Source: Leptasterias polaris
Lineage: Eukaryota; Echinodermata; Asteroidea; Forcipulatida; Asteriidae
Assembly (NCBI GenBank): GCA_037783415.1
Contig: JAZGTN010000062.1
Coordinates: 1,961,501 to 2,025,500, forward strand
Direction of reading: 5' to 3'
DNA: 64,000 nucleotides
A program made the translations under genes and the position numbers. Shown piece by piece: positions 11,156-21,394 of the stretch; the first letter of the stretch is position 1, and every line of letters starts with the position of its first letter. Below the pieces are notes generated by a model, which was not told the origin of the DNA, made no database searches, and worked only from the letters and a program-made list of their open reading frames with translations.

Positions 11156-11905
11156 TGTACAGCACGTTGAAGCCGATCTGATGTGTGAAGAATATGATGG
11201 TTAGAACTGGTTATTTTACGAATGTGAGGGGTGGAAAGTAACAACAAAAGGAACTTTCCCTTTGGAACTCCGTTGCTGCCTGGGTCCTTTGGAGAGTACA
11301 GACACCCTAGAACGAGCCTTGACTTTCTGGATCGCTCGATGGACTGCTAGGGAGCTATGACCCCTGGAAACAAGGTGTTTCTTAAGTTCCTGTGAGTGAT
11401 GGAAAAAATCAGAATCATTAGAACAGATTCGACGGAGTCTGAGGGCCTGACTGTAGGCTATGCTGGTTTTGCAGTGTCTGGGGTGACAGCTGGTTGAGTG
11501 GAGGTATTGATGTTTATCTGTGGGCTTAACAAAGAGATCTGTGGTTAATCCATCATCCTTCTTTATGACCTTGACATCCAGAAAGTGGGTGTCCTTGGTC
11601 GAGTATTCATTCATGAATTTGATGGTCCTGTGGAAGGAATTAATGTGGTTAATGAATGCTATGAGGCTTTCTTCATCACTAGTCCAGATGAAAAAGATGT
11701 CATCGATATAGCGCCACCAGACCCATGGACGGCAAGGGGCCGACGCCAACATGCGCTGTTCAAGTTGACTCATGAAAAGGCAGGCCATTGAAGGTGCCAT
11801 ACGTGTACCCATTGCAGTGCCATGTACCTGTAGGAAATTCTTACCCAAGTTGTTTTTTGTTAGAACATGTTGCATGAGGGATACAATGTCAAAATGTTCA
11901 CAGGT
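11156..11905 (-). pseudogene. Penelope-like element: reverse transcriptase fragment
   Basis: The frame 11216-11905 encodes the middle and C-terminal part of a Penelope-type reverse transcriptase: HGTAMGTRMAPSMACLFM, then WWRYIDDIFFIW with the catalytic YIDD, HFLDVKVIKKD, TDLFVKPTDKHQYLH and HPRHCKTSIAYSQALRLRRI. The N-terminal fingers and first catalytic aspartate are missing: homology stops near 11905, where a family A fragment starts. A stop at 11216 and a one-base frame change precede the last conserved stretch (HHILHTSDRLQ), which runs into the 3.13 kb insertion. Non-functional. Reverse transcriptases of this type cluster near telomerase. Confidence 0.9.
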
Positions 11906-11994
11906 AAGTTTTATTGTATATCAACAATTATATAGAATTAAAACGATTGAACGCTTCAAAAACCAAAGGTATACTTTGCCTTTAAGGGAAAAGA
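11893..11994 (-). repeat. Foldback family A fragment
   Basis: From CACAGGTAAGTTTTATTGTA to GGTATACTTTGCCTTTAA, one end of family A, truncating the 5' side of the Penelope-like element. Confidence 0.75.
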
Positions 11995-12890
11995 ACAAAA
12001 GTAATGGGGACAAACGGAATAAGCAGTTACAGATTGGAGGACAGATGAGTCTTGAGATCCTTCTTGAAGGACAAAACTGTCTTTGTGCTTCAGATGGGGA
12101 CAGGAAGAGCAGGAGGCAGCAATAGAGAAAGCTCCGTCACCGGCTTGTTGGTGTGACTTGCCCACATCCAGGGATATAGCATCAGAGCTTTGAAGGGAGT
12201 ATAAGAGCAGTCATGGATTGCAAGAAGTGAAGAGAGATAATCTGGAGCAATGTCTGGAGCGCTGTGATTTATTGATTTGTAGAGCTCTTGGGAGCTGGTG
12301 TAATTGTCTTAGCTGTGGTGAGGTGTGGGAGTGTTTTGTCATCTGAAATACTAGCCTTGCACATCTGTTTTTGAAGCCTTTGGAGGCGAGAAATGTCTTT
12401 CATAGAGACGCTCTTCAACAAACAACATGGATACTACATGTACAATCCTAAATGCTATGTGGTCTGCATTGTTGCAGCTTGTGGCCTGCTAAATTGTCAC
12501 AAAAGCAAAGAAATTTGCCGAGCACAATAATCTGTTTATAAACGGCTTTCGGAGACATGGGCCCAGCCTTTAAATTGGCGATGATGTCGTGAAGTCTCTA
12601 TCATCTGAGAAAAATGCTAATTCAATTAGAAACATGTTGTGGCGTATTGAATGCATAAATCCTTGGAGAGGCACTGCATATAGAAACTGATGAAGTCATT
12701 GGAGAAGATTAGAGCTGAGAGGACAATGGAACACGCAAATGGACAGTGATGTATTGGGTAGATTCATCAGTGAGATTTGAGCGCAAAAAATATCTCACTG
12801 GAGAAACCTAAAAAAAGACGCATCTATTGTGCAAGACAAAGCTTGGACGCAAACATATTTAAAAAAATCTCTGCTCGGAAGCAGCCAAAA
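11995..12890. other. Intron 1, no recognised feature
   Basis: Some open stretches but none with a recognisable domain. The segment 12010-12400 resembles the untranslated part of a LINE-type repeat, without proof. Confidence 0.3.
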
Positions 12891-12894
12891 AGAG

Positions 12895-13265
12895 AAATAA
12901 TAATAGTGGCTTCTTATTTAGCTCTGAAATGCGCCACTCAGTGACTCTCATGACTATCGTGGCGCTCGAACATTATTATAGTTTGTTCTGCAAGGTATGG
13001 AGCTATGTTTTTGAAGTATGAGACCTATTCCTTTACAAAGCACCATGTAATAGTTTACAAGGTGCTGTGGCGCAATATGCAGCCAATCAAACCAGGAACA
13101 CCGGGGCGAACCCCTTCTCTTTACGATAAGTGCACTGGGGTCTGTTTTTTGTGCATTACACAACACACAGGACCGACTGCTTTACGTCCCATCCGAAGGA
13201 TGCAGCAATAATGGTTAAGTATCTTGCTTCAGAACACAAGTGTCACGACTGCCATGATGTGGAAC
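12895..13265 (-). repeat. tRNA-Leu-type SINE, 3' body type 3, head lost
   Basis: Matches 46979-47415 over blocks such as GGAGCTATG, GCAATATGCAGCCAATCAAA, CACCGGGGC, TAAGTGCACTGGG and CACAAGTGTCACGAC; the tRNA-like head is truncated at 13250. Confidence 0.75.
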
Positions 13266-13525
13266 ACCCTCCCATTCTCACTCTGATAAGTTTACTCTAA
13301 ATCAATTGATTCTAAATCAATTGATTCTAAATCAGTTGACTTAAGGATTTTTCATTGATGCAACTGTTTTCTTAATGTGTTTTTAATTCCTTAACTTATT
13401 CATAATTTTGTGATGGTTGGTTAGGTCAAGAAGATATTCAAAGAAGGTTTTTAATTTTTAAAAGAGGGGGAAGAAAAAAGAAAGGTAAACATGTTTTTCT
13501 TTGGGGGTGGTTAAAGAAAAAATTA

Positions 13526-13735
13526 GGAAATAGAATTAGCTGTTGCAAACTGCTTACCAACCAAAAGGACCTGTGGTATAAATGCAAAAAATAAGTTAGT
13601 GGCCTGACGTTTCGACCCTAGCAGAGTCTTTCTCGAAGGAGATGATATAAATGAGAAAATAGAATTAGCTGTTGCCAACTGAAAGACTCTGCTAGGGTCG
13701 AAACGTCAGGCCACTAACTTATTTTTTGCAAAAAT
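13526..13735. mobile_element. Two Penelope-like termini head to head
   Basis: 13583-13632 and 13681-13730 are a perfect 50-bp inverted repeat containing the terminal signature with the GACTC-TGCTA-GGGTC hairpin and GAAACGTC. The spacer repeats AAATAGAATTAGCTGTTGC, also found at 13530. Confidence 0.85.
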
Positions 13736-14560
13736 TAGGGTTACTGGGATGGTCAATTAGAAAAAGAGAAGAAGAAAAAAAAAAAATAATGTTATAAAAT
13801 GCCCCTTTACACAAAATAGAAAGTAATAAACAAACCTTGTTTTCTAAAAATTTGTGAGCACTGTCCGGGATCAATTTGTACCACTTGTACATGTCCATAC
13901 ATAATCACTGACATGCATTTTTGAAAAGAAGACTGGATGGAAAGCACTCCTGAAAGTGTCAGAAACCAATTATGCACTGACTTGCCCTGAAAGATACTTG
14001 GCCTTCCAGAGATTATATCTGGACCCGTTTGTACAACTCAAAAACATCCAGTCGATAACTGAGCAAGATTGACAGTTTTTTGCCATGAGGTTGGAAATAT
14101 TCCCACTAAGGAAATGAATTTACAAATCCCTGTTTGCGAGGTGTGGGGGAGGGGGTCTGGTTATAAGTACTTGATTATTGCTTATGGCCATGACAAAGGT
14201 GTGCAATTTTTGAAAGCTGCCAAACCCAAGCCCCTGGAGTATTTAGCACAGCATGGCTTATTTTAAAGTTGTTTTTAAAGCATGTACATTTCAATCTCTT
14301 ACAAATAACATGTTTTGAATTACGTTGTAACTATGCCAACTTTAAGCCTCCCTTGTAAAGTGAAAAGGAAATGTGTTGATTTGTGTGCTCTGTGTTGAGA
14401 TGTTGATGTACCCATGGAGGAAGGATGTACCAGAGCCTCAAGTTTCAGTTTTTGAAACGGTCTGTACCTCGTCAACTTAGAAATGTGAACTTTGCTCTGT
14501 GCAGCAAGGTAGCATCTTACACCAGTGGTTTTTGTGTATCATGTTTGTGTACATCCAAGG
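13736..14560. other. Intron 1, no recognised feature
   Basis: A purine-rich stretch at 13740-13790, otherwise nothing recognised. Confidence 0.35.
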
Positions 14561-14567
14561 ATTTCTA

Positions 14568-14860
14568 TAGACCTTTCTATTGCAACGTCACAGCCCGAGT
14601 TTTTGCCAACCGAGGTTGGAAAACTATGGAAAGCCATAACTGCAAATCAAAAACAGATAGCCACAGTTTGTAGCAGTGTTACACAAATATTCAAAAATAG
14701 TGTTGAATGTGTTGGAAACAAATCAACCAATCATGAAAGGTATTTCAGTTCATGAATCTTTACAGAAAATGTTAAATTTGGTCACAACATGTTTTGCTAA
14801 CATTTGGCCGGCCATCCCAACCGGGGCACTTTGTTTATCAACAATGGAAAGGTCTGTATG
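14568..14860. repeat. Foldback element, AGACCTTTCTATTGCAACGT family
   Basis: Begins ATAGACCTTTCTATTGCAAC and ends AACAATGGAAAGGTCTGTAT. The second copy, 31645-31965, is alike along its length (AAAGCCATAACTGCAAATCA, GTTGGAAACAAATCAACCAA). Short imperfect inverted ends. Confidence 0.8.
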
Positions 14861-15850
14861 ACTCTGTTGCGTTTATGAAAAACACTATTTGCTACAAGGT
14901 TGTAACTGATTTTACGCAGAGCCAAATCTAGGGTAAAATTTTGAGGGGGCATAAGGGGTTGCACCATTTTGGCTGGGGGGGGGGGGGACTTCTGGCCGAT
15001 TAAAACTGTAGTTTTCGGGTGTTTTTTCTTCTCAAAACAAGCCCCTTTCGGCACTCTTGTTACGCCATTTGGTTTTTTTGTGTAAGATAATCTGTTGTGG
15101 AGGTGAAAACAAATACATTGTCTCTGTATAAATATTTAATTTGTAATCTAAAAAGTCCAGATTCAAATGGGGGGGGGGGGGGGGGAGGACATGTGCCCCC
15201 CCCCCATAGTTACCTTACTGATTGTATGACCATGTTGCACAAACGTCACTATATGTGCACTGGAGAATGATTAATATTCATGTCATATTCAAAACAAACC
15301 CCTTAACGAAACCCAAACAAATACACAAACGCTCTAACAGAATAGAACCGACAGTAGACAAACAAAGTCATAATGACAATCGATCACTCGCAAACACACT
15401 TCCCCACACACAAACGTAAATGTATTTCTTTAACCTTATAGCATTCAGTAATCAACAGTGTGTGAATGAAGTGTCATCTTCAAATAGCTGGCAAAGAAAG
15501 CTGGCCACCAAAATCCAATAATCCTGGCCATCGGTCTCACCACAATTAATATCTCCCATGTGTAATTTGAAAGAGTCAGAAGTATAATTTCTCTTCATGG
15601 CGGTCCTTGTCGCAGTACATCAACTGTGCTGGCCATCTGGACAAAGCTAAAATGAACATTAGTAGACAACTAGGGAGTGGGGAAAGTGTTGCAGTGTTAC
15701 CGCTAATCTAATGAAAATCATTTGTAGCCAGCATTCCCTTTCTGGAAAGACAATTAAGCGTAAATGTGTCATTGCTGGTTTCTGCCAATATCTGTATTTC
15801 CCTGTGCAAGACTGAGAGACTTGAGAACAATTAGAAATTGAGAAATAAAA
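14861..15850. other. Intron 1, homopolymer runs, otherwise nothing recognised
   Basis: Poly-G runs at about 14975-14990 and 15168-15186, followed by poly-C at 15197-15206, make a possible hairpin of G and C runs. No gene. Confidence 0.5.
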
Positions 15851-15859
15851 GAATACTGT

Positions 15860-16187
15860 CTGAGCCCTACTTCATAGAGCTGCTTTTAAAAGCAGAAAAT
15901 ATTGCTTCAAATTTTCTGCTAAGCAGAAATGAGCAGACTACCCATCACACATTGTACCCAAACACAATAAGCACTATAACCACATACATACCAGGGCCCA
16001 ATTTCATAAAACTGCTTAAGCAGAAAAACTGGTTTAACTATTTTCTGCTAAGCACAAATGAGCAGAATACCAGTCACAAATTGTACACGTGACATGGTAG
16101 TTTGGCTGGTAACCTTATTCTGCTAAGCATCATTTTGTTGTGCTTAGCTACTTTTTGTGCTCAAGCAGCTCTATGAAATTGGACCTT
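15860..16187. repeat. Foldback family D (AATTTCATAGAGCTGCTTAAG)
   Basis: Complete copy 15991-16187 with arms GGGCCCAATTTCATAAAACT and AGCTCTATGAAATTGGACC; inner words are TTCTGCTAAGCA and GTGCTTAGC. A partial copy lies just before, from 15865. Other copies: 25287-25435, 47518-48301 (split), 52107-52395, 52725-52857. Confidence 0.8.
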
Positions 16188-16243
16188 GGTGAGGATAAAA
16201 CGTGAACAGGCAAGACAAACTAAAAAACCTTTTCCTTTCTGTT

Positions 16244-16330
16244 CAACCCTTTCAGTCCCGCACCCGGGATATCCCGGCTCACAATGCGCCCACTCAGATC
16301 CCGGTCCTGGGATATTACAGTTTGCTGTAC
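16244..16330. repeat. Fragment with CCCTTTCAGTCCC end and CCCGGGATATCCCGG palindrome
   Basis: CCCTTTCAGTCCC resembles the ends of TTAA-flanked elements at 25463 and 63542 but lacks a clear TTAA and partner end. It contains the palindrome CCGGGATATCCCGG followed by a partial repeat (CCCGGTCCTGGGATATTAC). Confidence 0.4.
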
Positions 16331-16577
16331 TTTTGCCTCTATTACACTTGTACCAAATGCGCTATGAAAACAAAAATACAGCCTCAACTACCTGTTGATC
16401 AATGCCTTTTTGTATAATTTTAAGAGGTTTTGCAGGCCAGCATCTTTGACTTTTTTTGCCTTTCCTTGCATTGCAGTTTCCACAGTTTTGCATCTTTAGA
16501 AGTTTTTCATACTACTTTTAGCAGTTGTTCAAAACAAAAACCACTGCTCGCAGCATTCACAAATGGACACCACAGAA

Positions 16578-16628
16578 ATTTGAATCTCCAAAAGTTGCCT
16601 CTAGGCAATCTTTGGAGATTCAAATTTG
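16578..16628. repeat. Short palindrome
   Basis: ATTTGAATCTCCAAAAGTTG and its inverted copy flank CCTCTAGGC. A diverged half copy lies at 16705-16745. Confidence 0.7.
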
Positions 16629-16892
16629 AAACCATCCAGCGAACTAATCGCATTCTCTGGCCTCATTGAGGGCAGCATTCAAATGCACAGCACGCAAATA
16701 AAAAAAAGTTGCCTAAAAGCGATCTTTGGGGATTCACATTTTTAAACATACTTTTATAGATTTCTAATCAACAGGGTCACTTGAGATTAAATAATTTTGC
16801 AGGATGTATTCTATTGTTACCATCTATGCAACAAGTAGGCTTTCAGATTTATACATTATTTTCAGGGTCATTACCAAAGAATTACCCTACCT

Positions 16893-17499
16893 TTAAAGGC
16901 ACTGAACACGTTTTGTAATTGTCAAAGACCAGTATTCTCACTTGGTGTATCCCAACATATGCATAAAATAACAAGCCTGTGAAAATTTGGGCTCAATTGG
17001 TCATTGAAGTTGCAAGAAAATGATGAAAGAAAAAACACCCTTGTTGTACAAATTAGTGTGCTTTCAGATAGGAATAAATACGGAAGCCGGATAGTGCCAG
17101 GAAATAAGAAGTGAAATATTTTTTCATGAGCGCGATAATATTTTTTTTGTACCATTTATCTGGCGGCCGCCACTTATTATCCAGCGGCCGCCACTTAATT
17201 ATCCGGCGGCCGCCACTTAATTATCTGGTACAAAAAAAATATTATCGCGCTCATGAAAAAATATTTCACTTCTTATTTCCTGGCACTATCCGGCTTCCGT
17301 AAATAAAAGGCTTCTGGCCAGAAGTCTTTTATTATTTGAGTGAGAAATTACCTCTTTCTCAAAAACTACGTTACTTCAGAGGGAGTCGTTTCTCACAATG
17401 TTTTATACTATCAACAGCTCTCCGTTGCTCATTACCAAGTAAGTTTTTATGCTAATATATATTTTGAGTAATTACCAAACGTGTACAGTGCCTTTAAAC
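16893..17499. repeat. Foldback family B element, copy 1, with palindromic insertion
   Basis: Ends AAAGGCACTGAACACGTTTT and CGTGTACAGTGCCTTT. Body includes CAATTGGTCATTGAAGTTGC and CTGTTGATAGTATAAAACAT (reverse sense), as in the intact copy 31206-31594. The sequence between about 17071 and 17310 has no counterpart in that copy. Confidence 0.8.
17079..17301. repeat. Perfect 76-bp-arm palindrome with triple GGCGGCCGCC core
   Basis: Arms 17079-17154 and 17226-17301 are exact inverted complements. The 71-bp centre holds three tandem units of about 22 bp, each with GCGGCCGC and CACTTAATTAT-like spacer. See findings. Confidence 0.98.
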
Positions 17500-17663
17500 A
17501 TTTGTTTTTTATAGCTGACAAATATTCCAATCGTCTGCGACAACACAATTAAATCCATTTTGATTTGTCTCTTTTTCTGACCAAGGGAAATCTGTCAATT
17601 CTGTCACTATCCAGTCCTGCAGCGATTAACTTCCTGCCCTTTTGTTCCTTCCTATCCTTACAG

Positions 17664-17754
17664 CTCTACAACTTCTTCAATGACATGATTGCATCCATGG
17701 GGGACTCGCCCAAGGCCAGCTTTCTCCAGCCTCAGAATCAAATATCAGATGAAG
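17664..17754 (+). CDS. PPEF: PPEF exon B: linker after IQ motif
   Basis: Acceptor follows a pyrimidine-rich tract ending TTACAG; donor is GTATGT. It gives 30 codons plus one base. The peptide begins LYNFFNDMIASMGDSPKASF, aligning with the helix that follows the IQ segment in PPEF (STFFSFML in the human protein, from memory). The previous exon ends in phase 0 and this one starts in phase 0. No catalytic residues lie here; in the family this region belongs to the N-terminal regulatory part. Intron 1 in front of it is 14.0 kb and consists almost wholly of mobile elements. Confidence 0.92.
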
Positions 17755-17918
17755 GTATGTTTCTAATATTAAAACAATTTAATTTTCTCCACAACCCCTT
17801 GTGGCCATCCTTTAGCTTTTACATGTATATTCGTAAAGGTGTAATACATATTGTTAATAATATCAATAAATATTATTATGAACAAATTCATTTCCCCGTT
17901 GCAATTTTTACTTCTATT

Positions 17919-18185
17919 AAAGGCAAAGTATACCTTTGGTTTTTTGAAGCGTTCGATTGTTTTAATCCTACATAAATGTTGATAATATATACAATCAGAC
18001 TAACCTGTGAAAATTACATTTCAAAAGGTGGTCAAGTTTTTTAGATATTGCCGAAAATCCAGAGCGAATAAATTATGTCCATGCAGGAAGAATAATCCCT
18101 ATAATAGGAATACACAATCTGAGAAGCGTTTCTGATAGAAAGGTTTCTCAGAAGCTGCATCCTGCATCCAGAAGCGGCATCTTTT
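17919..18185 (+). repeat. Foldback family A fragment
   Basis: Starts AAAGGCAAAGTATACCTTTG and runs through the AGAATAATCCCTATAATAGG block, then loses similarity after 18185. Confidence 0.75.
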
Positions 18186-18840
18186 TATATATATGTTGAT
18201 TTTATATTTGTCCCATAACAAACAAAAATCCATGTATTTTTGCTTCATCATGCCACCAGTCTTTCGACAATTGATTAAATCTACCCTTATTTTTAGTCTG
18301 GCTCTATTCTTCTTTAAATGATAAAAACAATTTAAAAAGTCCCTCACCCTCCTCTTTGTGACAAACCCAGGACAATCAACTGTTGGCCTAATGAGCTCTC
18401 CATAATCGAAGTTGTCTGCTTTCATGTTTTTAATATGGATCATAGCTACTACATGAATGCTTAATATTCCCTTTTCCTCCTGTGTGGCTGTGCTAAAATT
18501 AGCATTGCCACACAGGAGGAATTTTGGCTTCTCTCAGCAAGGCTTATTATGAGACTTGAAACTTTGGGCAAGACACTTCTCTAAATGGTTTGTCAGGAAA
18601 ACATACAGCCCTGAAACATAAGGGCACTTTTAAGAACCCAGAGGATATCTTGGTAGCATTAAAAGAGGTTAGTTTGAAGTGTCTATTTGCAAAATAAAGG
18701 CAAAGTATGCCTCTGGTTTTTCGAACCGTTTGATTGTTTTAATCCTATATGAATGTAAATATACAATAAAACTATTCAAATAACAAGGGAAACTGACTGG
18801 GTAAATGTTTAAATGATTTTGGGTTGAACAAAGAAAAATT

Positions 18841-18912
18841 GACTAGAGCGGGATTTGAACCAACGACCTCCGGTTTAACGTGCCGGCGCTCTACCAACTG
18901 AGCTATCTAGCC
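18841..18912 (-). tRNA. tRNA-like gene (Asn GTT-like anticodon), left arm
   Basis: Folds as a 72-nt cloverleaf plus discriminator A: acceptor GGCTAGA/TCTAGTC (seven pairs, one G-U), D-arm GCTC/GAGC with AGTTGGTA loop, anticodon arm with four pairs and loop ACGTTAA (GTT; position 33 is C instead of the invariant U), T-loop TTCAAAT. A run of T follows in its 3' direction, as for RNA polymerase III termination. Part of a repeat, so likely a tRNA-derived promoter unit and not a functional tRNA gene. Confidence 0.6.
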
Positions 18913-19102
18913 CTATGTTGGCGGTCTCCCTATTTTGTCAATATCTTTGTTCGGGGGGTGCCAGTCAGAAGCCATTCAACCGCAAACTGCTGTGTAGCCA
19001 GGGATCATTTGATATCTGATATAAAAAGTTGCATCCCCTTAAGGTGATCCCCTGGCTGCCGCTTCCCAGGTTGTATCGGAAACATAGATAGATAGCTCAG
19101 AT

Positions 19103-19174
19103 AGCTAGATAGCTCAGTTGGTAGAGCGCCGGCACGTTAAACCGTAGGTCGTTGGTTCAAATCCCGCTCTAGTC
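19103..19174 (+). tRNA. tRNA-like gene, right arm
   Basis: Same fold as the left-arm partner with acceptor AGCTAGA/TCTAGTC and one change in the anticodon stem (CCGGC opposite ACCGT). CAATTTTTC follows, giving a five-T terminator. A duplicated TAGATAGCTCAGATAGC in front suggests slippage. Confidence 0.6.
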
Positions 19175-19497
19175 AATTTTTCTTTGTTCAACCCAAAATC
19201 ATAAAACTATTCAGTGAAAAGTTCATTTCATAAAGTGATAGCGTTTTTGAGAGCGGTTTCGTCCATGCAGGAAGAATAATCCGTAATTGGAATACACAAC
19301 CCGAGAAAGGTTTCATGCATGAAACGTTTCTCAGATTGAAATGTTTTTGAATCCCTTTCTCTAAAACCACATTCTTTAGTAGGGAATCGTTTCTCAAAAT
19401 GTTATACATTATCAACAGCTGCAGTGCTTCTTATCAAGTAAGTTTTTATGGTCATTCATTTTGGGAGTAATTACCAAAGGTATACTGTCTCTTTAAG

Positions 19498-19850
19498 GGC
19501 CTGTTTGAAGGGTTTGGCTTTAGTGAGCGGTCATTAAATTCACTCATTGTCTCTTAAAGTAATATTGGATTGACAGTAGCTGTGCAATAAGAGCTTATCT
19601 TGGCTGGATCTATGTGTGAGTGTACTAACATGAAACACGGAAATGTTTAAAGTCATTTAGCGCAGCATGAGTGCGTAGTGCAGAATTGACCACATTGCTT
19701 GGCGTGATGGGTGGTTAGATTACCCATGTAGCTTCCTACGCTTAATCACTTAAATCCTTCATCACCCTCTCTTCTTCATTGTCTTCATGCCAAAGGGTAA
19801 CACTAACAGTGCTGGACACTTTTGAGGGTCCCTTGCTTTCATAACCAGAA
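19498..19850. other. Intron 2, no recognised feature
   Basis: No frame or repeat recognised. Confidence 0.35.
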
Positions 19851-19867
19851 AGTTCCAATAATAATAA

Positions 19868-20320
19868 TATCAAGTAATAAACCACAAGGGAAACTGACTG
19901 GGTACATTTTAAACAATTTTGGGTTGAACAAAGAAGAACTTTCTAGAGCGGGACTTGAACCCGCGACCTCCGGATTAATGTGCCGGCGCTCTACAAACTG
20001 AGCTTTCTGAGTCCTAATATTGGTAGTCTCCCTATTTTGCCAATATCTTTGTTCGGGAGTGCCAGTCAGAAGCCATTCAACCTGTAACTGCCGTATAGCC
20101 AGGGATCACACCCAAGTTATGAATACAACCTGGGAAGCCGCAGGAAAGGGATCACCTTAAGGGGATGCAACTTCTTACAGGTTACAAGTTGAATGGCTTC
20201 TGACTGGCACCCTAAAACAAGGATATTGACAAAATAGGGAGAGGCCAGATAGCTCAGTTGGTAGAGCGCCAGCACGCTCTAGTTTTGGGTTTTTTTTTTA
20301 ACCCAAAATAATAATGATAA
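19868..20320. mobile_element. tRNA-like foldback element, complete copy 2
   Basis: Left end AATAAACCACAAGGGAAACT; left tRNA-like arm 19942-20013 (minus; degraded stem); long inner inverted repeat (CTGGCACTCC/GGGATCACACCCAAG ... GGGAAGCCGCAGG ... AGGCTTCTGACTGGCACCC form); right tRNA-like arm from about 20247 truncated after GAGCGCCAGCACGCTCTAG. Inserted in an AAT-rich tract. Confidence 0.8.
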
Positions 20321-20636
20321 TAACAATCCACAAAAACAAAAGTTAGAATGCTTGATGCTGCTCAAAGCCAAAACCCAAGTTGTCCATAAAGTTGTTGTCT
20401 AATGGGAACTATCTTTGGAACTTGACAGTACTTTGCTGAAGGACCTGAACCCATACTGAGGCAACATTAGTGCTCGAGTCCAGTGCAAAAACCTGCTAGC
20501 CATGACGAGTGAATACATATTCGATTGATGTTAAATTTGCATCAGGGATAAAGAATATATTTAGTTTTTACCCTGACACCGATATATACTCAGATTTTTC
20601 CTGAGTTCTAAAAAACAAAATTCACAGGCATATTAC

Positions 20637-20715
20637 TCGGGTGGGATTCGAACCCGCAACCGTTGCCATTCTAGAGCAGATGTCTTAACCAACTAGACCA
20701 CCGAGATTGCCTGGT
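20637..20715 (-). repeat. tRNA-derived SINE head (second family)
   Basis: On the minus strand CTCGGTGGTCTAGTTGGTTA, then GGGTTCGAATCCCACCCGAG: A and B boxes and an acceptor-like CTCGGTG/ACCCGAG. A related truncated copy lies at 38905-38975, and both are preceded on the plus strand by a TACCCTGACAC block. Confidence 0.65.
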
Positions 20716-20819
20716 AGCTTGAGGCAGTTCGATTTTAAAGTAAAATTGCCAAGGGATTAATGTTGCCTATAAACTGAGAGCAGTTTGTGACTATTCTTTT
20801 GTTTTGTCTTTTCCATTAG

Positions 20820-21086
20820 AAGAGAACCCCCACATTATCCGAGATGATAAGCTGGACAATCTGGACAGTAAACAGATCCCTGTGGAAGCAGCCTATGACG
20901 GGGTCCACCTGACGTTACCTCTAAACCCCAAGCAACTCCAGGAACTCATAGAGAGTCTAAAAGAAGGTCGCCCTCTCCACGCAAAGTACTGCATTCAAAT
21001 CTTGCTGGAAGCGCGCAAGCTGCTCATGACGAAGCCCAACGTCAATCAGGCCACGACAGCACTCGCAAAACAAATCACCGTTTGTG
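20820..21086 (+). CDS. PPEF: PPEF exon C: regulatory helix and start of phosphatase domain
   Basis: Acceptor TTCCATTAG, donor GTGAGT. The exon has two bases completing a codon, 88 codons, and one base left over. Recognisable blocks are YDGVHLTLPLNPKQLQELIE, then LHAKYCIQILLEARKLL, then a linker ending KQITVCG. The last block is the beta strand leading straight into the first metal motif, GDxHG, whose glycine codon is split by intron 3. In PPP phosphatases the preceding helical segment packs against the catalytic core; in PPEF it follows the calmodulin-binding region and is thought to take part in regulation. Charged lysine and glutamate clusters suggest a surface helix. Confidence 0.94.
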
Positions 21087-21394
21087 GTGAGTATGATAAT
21101 CTATATACAAAGGCCGGGCTATGCAAACAAAAAGTGTTGCAGAATTGAGAGGTTCCCACAAGTTCAACTTTTGCAAAATGTTCTTGGGAACCGTTGCAAG
21201 TTTTTCGAATCGTTGCAAGTTTTTTTCGCACACTAAGAAGAGATGTTGAAACTGTCAGGAATAAATGACAACCAATATTTATGAGCACATCAAACTGTTG
21301 CTATTTTTTGTTATCGCCGGAGGGCAATAGACCATTGCAATTGCAATAATGATGATAAGGTCTCTTATAGCCCTTCCTTCCAACCGAATAGTCT

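Larger units (their letters stand above)
18779..19200. mobile_element. Complete foldback element with two outward tRNA-like genes
   Basis: 422 bp between direct repeats ATAAAACTATTCA (18766-18778, 19201-19213). Both halves hold the same blocks in opposite orientation, from the outside in: TTTTGGGTTGAACAAAGAAA, a 72-nt tRNA-like gene, CTATGTTGGCGGTCTCCC, TATTTTGTCAATATCTTTGT, TGCCAGTCAGAAGCCATTCA. The middle has GATCCCCTGGCTGCCGCTTC. The tRNA-like genes point outward. No protein frame. Confidence 0.85.
18697..19497 (+). repeat. Foldback family A element split by tRNA-like foldback
   Basis: Parts 18697-18778 and 19201-19497 rejoin across the insertion at a 13-bp duplication. Confidence 0.8.

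Noticed and set aside
18841..18912. Functional nuclear tRNA-Asn gene
   Set aside because: Many copies in a dispersed element, C at invariant position 33 and mispaired anticodon stem; treated as tRNA-derived repeat.
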